From JAOTVV01 sp041602035 (lineage in GTDB: Bacteria > Gemmatimonadota > Gemmatimonadetes > Gemmatimonadales > GWC2-71-9), in contig JBFIHA010000002.1 of NCBI GenBank assembly GCA_041602035.1, forward strand, positions 1-64,000: 64,000 nt of DNA. Reading direction: 5' to 3'. Positions 57,599 through 64,000 of the stretch are shown one piece after another. The first letter of the stretch is position 1. Each line of letters begins with the position of its first letter. Below the pieces are notes generated by a model. That model saw only the letters and a program-made list of their open reading frames with translations, ran no database searches and was not told the DNA's origin. The translations under genes and the position numbers were made by a program.

Positions 57599-57723
57599 AG
57601 CACATACTCCCATCGTGTCTGCAACTCATACCCCTGGTACGGCTCGCGGGTCACCGCCGGAGCCGGAGACGACGGCCGGGCCGCAGTGTTGGTGGGGGGG
57701 GCGTTCCATTAGTTTCCGCCACC

Positions 57724-58494
57724 GTGAGCGACACCATGCTGATCGTCTCGAACCCACCGCACCGGCCCGGCGACAGGTCGGCGGCGGTCTGGTGCTTCGA
57801 TATCTCGCCGCTGGAAGTGACGGCGAAGGCGGCGTATCAGGTCCCCGAGATCTGGTTTGCCGACTCGGATCGTGGTGTGCTTGCGGAGATCTCGAAGGTG
57901 CTGGAAGCCGTCGGGCTCAGGGCGCTCTGGGTACGCGAGGAGGAGCTCGCCGCGGTGCCCGAGCCGACGCCGGTCGCGCGGGTGACGTTCGACGAGCGAG
58001 GCCTGCTGCTGGAGCATGACTCGTCCCAGCACCTGTTACGCCCTGGCACCGACATGGTGGCGGTGGTCTGCACTCCGTCCGGATCCGAGTTCCGGGTACG
58101 GAGCTCCGGTGAGGACGTCGATCCCGAAATGGCTCCGTTTGTGGATTTCTACTTCCTGGAGGCTGGCGCCGTTCGACGGTACGCGGTCATCGACGGCCTG
58201 GTCGATTTCAGCGCTCTCCGTCCTGCGGAGCCGCACAAGCCAACGACCATGACCGACTTCGCGGAGATGTGCGAGCGGCGCTTCGCGCGGGCTCGGGTCG
58301 ACCGGCGCCTCGTGGGCACACGGGTGAGGCGACGTCGCACGGAGGCCTCTCTGCGCTCGGTCGCCGAACGCCGAGCCGGCTTCTCATTCGGCACCAAGCG
58401 GCTGCAAACCCTCCTCGAATCCATATCGACCGATCTCGCGGACGTGACCCAGAACGACCTCGCGTCCAGGCTCATCTACCTGACCCTCCGATAG
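57724..58494 (+). CDS. Protein of unknown function
   Basis: A 256-residue soluble protein I do not recognise. It begins VSDTMLIVSNPPHRPGDRS and contains AVWCFDISPLEVTAKAAYQVPEIWF and FYFLEAGAVRRYAVIDGLVD, an alpha-beta pattern. The C-terminal third is Arg-rich and helical (RRFARARVDRRLVGTRVRRR), perhaps nucleic-acid binding. No ribosome site is clear, and the ATG at 57736 is an alternative start. It is convergent with the porin gene. Confidence 0.5.
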   Translation: MSDTMLIVSNPPHRPGDRSAAVWCFDISPLEVTAKAAYQVPEIWFADSDRGVLAEISKVLEAVGLRALWVREEELAAVPEPTPVARVTFDERGLLLEHDSSQHLLRPGTDMVAVVCTPSGSEFRVRSSGEDVDPEMAPFVDFYFLEAGAVRRYAVIDGLVDFSALRPAEPHKPTTMTDFAEMCERRFARARVDRRLVGTRVRRRRTEASLRSVAERRAGFSFGTKRLQTLLESISTDLADVTQNDLASRLIYLTLR

Positions 58495-58509
58495 ACGGAA
58501 CGGGTGCCG

Positions 58510-59751
58510 TCATGGCCACCGCAGGCTCAGCTGGACGTACCCCCAGTAGGTGGGGTCGTCGCCCCCGGCGAACGCCGGGAGGAGTGTGACCGCAAGGTCT
58601 TCCGGTAGGAACACCCCCAGCCCCAACTGAAGCGAGGCGAGGCGCGCCATGTCCCAGGTCGCGATCGCGTCCAGCTCGGTTCCGAGGGCATGTTGCCCCG
58701 CCCGCTCCGCCGCCGTACCGAATCGGTGCAGGTCGAGATTCATCGTCCACCGCGGTGAGAGCCGGAGCGCGGCGCGGGCCATGGCATCGACCAGTCCGGC
58801 TTCTGCGGTCTGTCCCGGGAACGCGACCACGTAGTCCATGTACCCGTAGAACTTGTGGTTCGTCGCGTACAGCGTGTTGAACGCCGTGCGCTTGGCGTCG
58901 GTCAGGTCGTCGTCTCCGGAGAGGTAATCCACCTGAAGTGCCAGTGAGCCACGCCCATGCGCCACCCCGAGCTTGCCGCTGGCAAAGTAGGCCTCACGGT
59001 CGGGTCCCACCTGCACGGCACCTGCGGCTTCGTACCGGACGAGGCCGGCGGCGCCGTGGGCCCTGATATTCACCGTGTATGACTCGTCGGTCACGGCATC
59101 ACGATCGGCCAAGGCGGTGAGTTCGATGGCTCCGCCGGGAATGGTCCGCGAGGCGAATCCGCCGAGCAGCCATCCGTCGTCGCTTTCGCCTTGATTGGCC
59201 TGCGGGTCGAGGCCCGTGGCCACGAGCGCATCACGCTCGGCGACGTTCATCCAGAACACCGTCCAGTCGAAACGGCCGGCGCGGCCCGTCACGCGAGCCC
59301 CGTCGAACGACCGAGCCGTGTTGGTCCAGCCAACTGCACCCACCAGGCGTTCGTCACCGAGCATCATCTCCTGGCGACCCAGACGTCCCACGATCCCGTC
59401 GGGCCGTCCGATCTCGACGAAGCCCTGGTGCAGGTCGAACTGGTCGGCGCTCGCATCGGTCAACGTGTTCGCTTCGCTCCCCCAGGCGCGAGCGTCCTGC
59501 AACTGAACGTACGCGCGGATCCAGGACTCGAGCTGAGCTCGCACGCCAACGCGAATGCGGGACAGGGTGGCGGCGTCCGGGTCCACGCCCACACTCCGTC
59601 CATCCCACTCGGAACGCAGCCGCACCTGGCCGTCGAGCCCGATGACCGGGAACTCCTGCGCACCTAGCGTCGACACGCCGGACATCGTCACGCCTACCAG
59701 CGCGAACGCCGCCGTCAGCAATCGGGGAAGGTGGATTCGGGGAAACATCAC
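58510..59751 (-). CDS. Alginate-export-type outer-membrane porin
   Basis: A 413-residue outer-membrane protein. The signal peptide ends near STLGA|QEF. The mature chain is a large beta-barrel of the alginate export family: SRIRVGVRAQLESWIRAYVQLQDARAW, FVEIGRPDGIVGRLGRQEMM and a late LHRFGTA strand, with the final strand YVQLSLRWP. Members of this family carry polysaccharides or small hydrophobic molecules; the substrate here is unknown. Start ATG at 59751 or 59748. Confidence 0.78.
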   Translation of the reverse strand: MMFPRIHLPRLLTAAFALVGVTMSGVSTLGAQEFPVIGLDGQVRLRSEWDGRSVGVDPDAATLSRIRVGVRAQLESWIRAYVQLQDARAWGSEANTLTDASADQFDLHQGFVEIGRPDGIVGRLGRQEMMLGDERLVGAVGWTNTARSFDGARVTGRAGRFDWTVFWMNVAERDALVATGLDPQANQGESDDGWLLGGFASRTIPGGAIELTALADRDAVTDESYTVNIRAHGAAGLVRYEAAGAVQVGPDREAYFASGKLGVAHGRGSLALQVDYLSGDDDLTDAKRTAFNTLYATNHKFYGYMDYVVAFPGQTAEAGLVDAMARAALRLSPRWTMNLDLHRFGTAAERAGQHALGTELDAIATWDMARLASLQLGLGVFLPEDLAVTLLPAFAGGDDPTYWGYVQLSLRWP

Positions 59752-59824
59752 ACGGCTCCGTAGGTAGTGCGCCGCCGCAATATCAGCGGGGCAACAGTGT
59801 CACGACAAGCACCAGGCCGATTCC

Positions 59825-60256
59825 TTACTGCCGCTCCTCGAGCGCGATCCGGAGCAGAGGGACGAGCGTGGCTGCCTGTCCGCGTGAGGCTTTGGGGAGA
59901 TCCAGCACGAGCCGGTCCCCTTCAGCCCCTGGCACGTCGGCGAACACGGTGAGGCTGCGGGCGTGCAAGACGATCTTAGCCGAAAGCACGCCCCACTTGA
60001 GTTGGATGTCTCGTAGGTCATCGAGGGTGAAGGCCACGCTCTCGACTGCTGGGCGACTGGAGAGGTGCAGGTCTCCCGGTCGGTTCTTGCCGACATGGCC
60101 CAGCCCCGAGATGTCGAATCCAGACCGTCGAAACTCGAGGATGAATCCGTCGTCTTCGACCCGCAGCAGGCCGGTGATCTCGAACACGCCCTCCATCAGG
60201 TCGTCGGTCGACGCATCGATGGTAAACGGCAGACTGAAGCGCTCCAGGGCCATCAT
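59825..60256 (-). CDS. Conserved protein of unknown function
   Basis: A 143-residue soluble protein with strand-rich pattern: LRVEDDGFILEFRRSGFDISGL and VESVAFTLDDLRDIQLKWGVLSAKIVLHARSL, reminiscent of a PH-like fold. The C-terminus LVPLLRIALEERQ is helical. No catalytic motif is visible. It is 8 bp from the GGDEF gene upstream on the same strand, so co-transcription is likely. Confidence 0.55.
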   Translation of the reverse strand: MMALERFSLPFTIDASTDDLMEGVFEITGLLRVEDDGFILEFRRSGFDISGLGHVGKNRPGDLHLSSRPAVESVAFTLDDLRDIQLKWGVLSAKIVLHARSLTVFADVPGAEGDRLVLDLPKASRGQAATLVPLLRIALEERQ

Positions 60257-60264
60257 CGCACCGC

Positions 60265-61056
60265 CTACCGTACCGAGTAGGCGACGTCGTCCTTCGTCCC
60301 GCGCTTCACCTCGTACATCAGGGCATCGACCGCAGCGATCAGTTCGTCAGCGGTCGAGGGAGTGGACTCACACGTCAGGACGCCAATACTAAAGGTCACC
60401 GGCCACCCACGCTCGGCCATCTCGGTGAGCAGCGACGAACGCAGCTTCTCGATGCCGGCCTGGGCCGCTTCGCCCTCCGTCTCCGGAAAGAGCAACGCGA
60501 ACTCGTCACCACCCATGCGAGCAACGAGATCACTGGATCGCAACGTCGCCCGCATGATTGCGGCCACCGTCCGAAGGAGCTCGTCCCCGCGACTGTGACC
60601 GAAACGGTCGTTGACCGCCTTGAAGTTGTCGAGATCGACGTAGGCCACCGTGAACGGTCGACTGTAGCGACGGGCGCGGAGGATTTCGGCGCTGGAAAGC
60701 TCCCGAAACGCTCGGCTGTTCAAGACCCCCGTCAGGCCGTCGACGCGGGACAACGACCGTGCCTGATCGAGCGTCTGTCGCAGCAGGGCGAGGAGGATCG
60801 TGACGACAATGAAGAAGCCGAGTCGGGTGGAGGCGTTCCAGAACAGGATGGCAGGAGAGGACAGGATGCCACCGGAAAGACGAAACGCTTCGATCCACGT
60901 CGCGGCACTCAGCGCTGATATGCCGATCCCCCACCCCTGGCCGACGAACCAGGCCGTGAAGGCCACGGGAATGAGGTAGAAGAACGCGAACGAGATCTCG
61001 AACCCCGTCAGGAGATCGAGCACTCCGACCGCGCCCGTGAGGATAACTGCCAGCAC
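60265..61056 (-). CDS. Membrane-bound diguanylate cyclase (GGDEF)
   Basis: Makes c-di-GMP from two GTP. The 263-residue chain has N-terminal hydrophobic segments (about 5-20, 23-42, 48-60 and 76-95) that act as a membrane sensor, and a C-terminal GGDEF domain (about 100-258). The active site is RMGGDEFALLF, and the DNFKAVNDRFGHSRGDELLR stretch holds the metal-binding Asp. No RxxD inhibitory site is obvious before the GGDEF motif. The start is the only in-frame GTG, at 61056; the reading is open further upstream but has no start codon. Confidence 0.85.
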   Translation of the reverse strand: MLAVILTGAVGVLDLLTGFEISFAFFYLIPVAFTAWFVGQGWGIGISALSAATWIEAFRLSGGILSSPAILFWNASTRLGFFIVVTILLALLRQTLDQARSLSRVDGLTGVLNSRAFRELSSAEILRARRYSRPFTVAYVDLDNFKAVNDRFGHSRGDELLRTVAAIMRATLRSSDLVARMGGDEFALLFPETEGEAAQAGIEKLRSSLLTEMAERGWPVTFSIGVLTCESTPSTADELIAAVDALMYEVKRGTKDDVAYSVR

Positions 61057-61201
61057 GACGAGGACAGCCCTGGGGAGGCGGTCGAGCGATTCGGCAATCG
61101 AAGACGTAGCTCGACTCCAGCGCGAGGTTCGAAGTGGAAAGGTATGGGGCGCTGGTCAAAAGAGAAGCGGCACGGTCGACGATGTCACCGGCCCCGAGGG
61201 A

Positions 61202-62809
61202 CTACGACAGGCCGACCCCTCCATACGGAATGCCGGCCAGATGCACCATCTCGCGGTCCCAGGTCGTGAGATCACTCGGCATGAACTGGTTCAGATGGGT
61301 GTGGCCGCAGGCTCGGGCGAGGACGCACATGAGGTGAACGGCCGCATCGAGGAATCTGGCGAGGCGTTCGGCCGCGGCTTGCACGGGGAGCCGCGCGCGC
61401 AGATGCTCCTTTTGCGTGGCGATGCCCACGGGGCAGTTGTTCGTGTGGCAGGCCCGCATGGCGATGCAGCCGATCGCCTGCATCGCGGCGTTGGAGATGG
61501 CCACGCCGTCGGCGCCGAGGGCGAGTGCTTTCGCGAAGTCGCCCGGCGTGCGCAGCCCGCCGGTGATGATCAGCGTGACGTCACGAGCCTCCCGGGAGTC
61601 GAGATGCCGGCGTGCCCGCGCGAGTGCGGGAATCGTGGGGACCGAGATGTTGTCGCGAAAGATGAGCGGGGCGGCACCGGTGCCACCCCCGCGACCATCC
61701 AGAATGATGTAGTCCACGCCGATCTCGAGTGCAGCGTCGATATCGCGCTCGATATGCTGCGCCGACAGTTTGAACCCGATCGGGATTCCTCCGGTGCGGT
61801 CTCGGACCTCATCGGCAAAGCCACGGAAGTGCGCCGGCGAGGTCCAGTCGGGGAATCGAGCAGGGGACACCGCAGGCTTCCCTTCTTCGAGCCCGCGCAC
61901 TTGGGCGATCTTGCCCTTCACTTTCTCGCCCGGGAGATGGCCGCCGGTTCCGGTCTTGGCGGCTTGCCCTCCCTTGAAATGCATGGCCTGCACCTTGTCG
62001 AGCTTGTCCAAGGAGAATCCAAACCGCGCCGACGCCAGTTCATAGAGGTAACGACTGTTTTCGGCCTGTTCCTCGGGGAGCATCCCACCCTCGCCGGAGG
62101 CGATCGCCGTGCCCGCCATCTCCGCTCCTCGTCCCAGGGCGACCTTCGCCTCTTCTGACAGTGCCCCGAAGCTCATGTCGGAGACGAAGACCGGAATCGC
62201 GAGTGTGAGCGGTCGCGTGGCTGCCGGGCCGATCACGAGCTCGGTTCCGACCGTGACGTCGTCGAGCTGCGGGGGGGTGGCGAGCTGCGCGGTGACGAAC
62301 TGGATCTGACTCCACGCGGGGAGCTGAGGACCAGGGACGCCCATTGCGGCCACCGGACCGTGCGCCCCGTCGAGACCCGTCGCCGCGAGCTGCTGGATCG
62401 CCTTGGTGTGCGGCTCCTCGGACGTGCCGTGCGGATCCTGATACGTCCCCTGGTAGGCGTCCCGGTCGAAGGCCTGGGGATGCTCGCGCTCCCACGCCGT
62501 GATCTCGGCAGCATCCACCCACACCCCGCCGCCCTCGATCCACGCCGAGAACTTCTGGAGACGCTCCTCGTTGTTGTAGGCGCTGACACCCGTTCGAAAT
62601 CGGAAGTCCCACTGGTGAACGCCGCAGATCAGATTGTCGCCGCGGATGAACCCGTCCGCGAGCAGCGCCCCGCGGTGCAGGCAGCGTCCATACAAGACAG
62701 CGACCCCGTCATCGTGCCGGACCAAGACGAGATCGACATTGCCCACCAAGGCGTGAGCCGGCTTGCGGTCCTCGAGCTCACTCCATTCGGCGACTCTGAC
62801 CTTGTGCAT
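61202..62809 (-). CDS. Rieske domain fused to a glutamate synthase-type FMN barrel
   Basis: A 535-residue fusion enzyme. Residues about 1-100 are a Rieske [2Fe-2S] domain with Cys43-x-His45 and Cys62-x2-His65. From about 190 the glutamate synthase large-subunit-like FMN domain follows: PVFVSDMSFGALSEEAKVALG, GGGTGAAPLIFRDNI and HTNNCPVGIATQ, which provides Cys residues of a [3Fe-4S] cluster. No amidotransferase domain is present, so ammonia or another reductase role is likely. The Rieske part would pass electrons. ATG at 62809 has GGAG five bases upstream. Confidence 0.82.
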   Translation of the reverse strand: MHKVRVAEWSELEDRKPAHALVGNVDLVLVRHDDGVAVLYGRCLHRGALLADGFIRGDNLICGVHQWDFRFRTGVSAYNNEERLQKFSAWIEGGGVWVDAAEITAWEREHPQAFDRDAYQGTYQDPHGTSEEPHTKAIQQLAATGLDGAHGPVAAMGVPGPQLPAWSQIQFVTAQLATPPQLDDVTVGTELVIGPAATRPLTLAIPVFVSDMSFGALSEEAKVALGRGAEMAGTAIASGEGGMLPEEQAENSRYLYELASARFGFSLDKLDKVQAMHFKGGQAAKTGTGGHLPGEKVKGKIAQVRGLEEGKPAVSPARFPDWTSPAHFRGFADEVRDRTGGIPIGFKLSAQHIERDIDAALEIGVDYIILDGRGGGTGAAPLIFRDNISVPTIPALARARRHLDSREARDVTLIITGGLRTPGDFAKALALGADGVAISNAAMQAIGCIAMRACHTNNCPVGIATQKEHLRARLPVQAAAERLARFLDAAVHLMCVLARACGHTHLNQFMPSDLTTWDREMVHLAGIPYGGVGLS

Positions 62810-62842
62810 ACGTGCTCCGTCTGGTCCGTGATTGCGCTGGCG

Positions 62843-64000
62843 TCAGATCAACTCGGGGTCGGCGATCACCTCGACCAGCGCTGGCCCGTCGTGGGCGAGG
62901 CCGTGGCCGATCGCGTCCCGAAGGGCTCCGGCGGCTGTGACTCTGATCCCGAGAGCGCCGCAGAGATTCGCGTACTCGGCGAAGTTGGGATTGACGAGTG
63001 AGGTCTGCCAGACTTCCATCTCGTCGGCCCGTTGCTCCTTCGAGATCTTGTCCAGTTCGTTGTTGTTGAGCAACACGTGCGTAATGTTCATTCCGTACTT
63101 CACGGCCGTGGTCAGCTCGGCCATGTACTGACCGAATCCGCCGTCTCCCGAAACGCACACGATGGGGCGGTTCGGTGCCGCCGCCCACGCTCCCATCGCC
63201 GCCGGATATCCAAACCCGATCGAGCCGAGATACCCAGACATCAGAATGGACTGATGCCTGCACTCGAAGTAGCGCCCGAACGAGTACGTGTTGTTGCCGA
63301 CGTCGACGGCGATCACGGCGTCCTCAGGCACTAGATCAGTCATGGTGGCAAAGATGGCTGCGGAGTTCACGCCGTTTCCGAGATCGTCTGTGAGCCGGCG
63401 CGCCTTTTCTGCACGCCAGATCCGCCAGCGCTCGGCGATCTCCGGCCGTTGGTCGGTGGCGGCTGTCCTCCCGAGCTCCTCGCACATCCGTTCGGCGGTG
63501 ACCCCAATCTCTCCGAGTACCGGTACTGCGACGGAATGAAACTTCCCGAGCGCCATCGGATCAAAGTCCACCTGTATGGTCGGAATCTTGGGTGTGATGC
63601 CGGTATGGTTGGAGAACGAGGCGCCGAAGACCACCAAGAGATCCGCCTCGTTCATGAACCAGCTGGCGATCGGAGTACCGCTCCGCCCGAGCACGCCGCA
63701 CCCGAGCGGGTGGAGATCGGAGATCAGTCCCTTCCCCTTGAACGTCGTGATCACCGGAGCGTTCAGCGACTCGGCCAAGGTGGTGACCGCCGGCATGTGG
63801 AAGCGTGCACCGTGCCCGACGATGATGACGGGCCGTGTGGCATTGCGCAGCAGCTGCATCGCTTCTGCGAAAGCGGCATCCGGTGGAGATATCTCGAGTG
63901 CCGGTACGCGTCCCTCCGGGCCGGAGGGGCTTGCCCCCTCCGTCCCGGGGAGCGTCTGCACCTCGTTGGGGAAGATCAGGTGCGCGACGTCGCGCCGCAG
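62843..64000 (-). CDS. Thiamine diphosphate-dependent enzyme (acetolactate synthase/pyruvate oxidase group), N-terminus outside the window
   Basis: The C-terminal 386 residues of a ThDP enzyme; the frame is open through the right edge. The middle domain is ATRPVIIVGHGARFHMPAV with NAPVITTFKGKGLISDLHPL, and the PP domain carries GDGGFGQYMAELTTAVKYG with NNNELDKISKEQ (metal and diphosphate binding). It would act on pyruvate or a related 2-oxo acid. The Rieske-glutamate synthase gene begins 33 bp after its stop, so the two are one operon. The substrate cannot be assigned. Confidence 0.85.
   Translation of the reverse strand: MRRDVAHLIFPNEVQTLPGTEGASPSGPEGRVPALEISPPDAAFAEAMQLLRNATRPVIIVGHGARFHMPAVTTLAESLNAPVITTFKGKGLISDLHPLGCGVLGRSGTPIASWFMNEADLLVVFGASFSNHTGITPKIPTIQVDFDPMALGKFHSVAVPVLGEIGVTAERMCEELGRTAATDQRPEIAERWRIWRAEKARRLTDDLGNGVNSAAIFATMTDLVPEDAVIAVDVGNNTYSFGRYFECRHQSILMSGYLGSIGFGYPAAMGAWAAAPNRPIVCVSGDGGFGQYMAELTTAVKYGMNITHVLLNNNELDKISKEQRADEMEVWQTSLVNPNFAEYANLCGALGIRVTAAGALRDAIGHGLAHDGPALVEVIADPELI

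Noticed and set aside
60530..61159. Open frame overlapping the start of the GGDEF gene, as evidence of a frameshift
   Set aside because: The GGDEF protein is complete from the GTG at 61056; the other frame is Arg/Pro-rich and has no domain.

Overview
This 64 kb window is GC-rich, gene-dense chromosomal DNA from a diderm (two-membrane) bacterium. The envelope evidence is several outer-membrane beta-barrels with aromatic C-termini, many lipobox signal peptides, and one twin-arginine signal. The gene content looks like an aerobic heterotroph and is compatible with Gemmatimonadota, but that placement is inference because no rRNA or other phylogenetic marker is present beyond leuS. No CRISPR array, tRNA, rRNA, insertion sequence, phage module or replication origin was seen.

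Layout. 1-6.1 kb: a sodium symporter fragment, a TetR regulator, a thioredoxin-like protein, lysine 6-aminotransferase, and a twin-arginine-exported glycosylasparaginase translationally coupled to an outer-membrane barrel. 6.2-11.9 kb: a tight plus-strand run of glycosyltransferase, nicotinate phosphoribosyltransferase, a large isochorismatase-type hydrolase, a class V aminotransferase and serA. Some junctions are ATGA overlaps, and the run links NAD salvage with serine synthesis. 11.9-16.9 kb: leuS, then an ECF sigma/anti-sigma pair and a periplasmic PDZ protein. 16.9-22.4 kb: a 912-residue M14 peptidase, a PadR regulator with a clear promoter and repeats, and an SPFH membrane protein followed by a 54-residue ribbon-helix-helix protein.

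22.5-41.6 kb is almost entirely minus-strand. It holds DinB proteins, an aromatic amino acid decarboxylase, a methyltransferase, a triple-cluster Fe-S protein, dUTPase, an alkyltransferase-like DNA repair protein, a rhodanese, an MFS carrier, a peptidase, MsrA and many small conserved proteins. 41.6-45.2 kb is the most unusual region: a STAS-like protein and an AraC regulator, divergent from a 51-residue exported lipopeptide gene. The lipopeptide gene shares its stop codon with a convergent TPR protein. Two tandem paralogous small proteins of unknown function follow. 45.3-50.8 kb: an aldolase/epimerase pair coupled through an apparent CTG start, then DUF1835 and DUF4153 proteins. 50.8-57.6 kb: a heme protein, cold-shock protein, DUF3465 and FmdB proteins, an MGMT-fold protein, and a second ECF sigma/anti-sigma/Spy-like operon. 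57.7-64 kb: a porin, a diguanylate cyclase, and a Rieske-glutamate synthase fusion next to a thiamine diphosphate enzyme cut by the window edge.

The best candidate for an undescribed system is the AraC / lipopeptide / TPR cassette (42.06-44.45 kb). It resembles the Rap-Phr (RRNPP) logic of a TPR receptor encoded beside a small exported peptide, but here in a diderm and in convergent orientation. That function is inference only.
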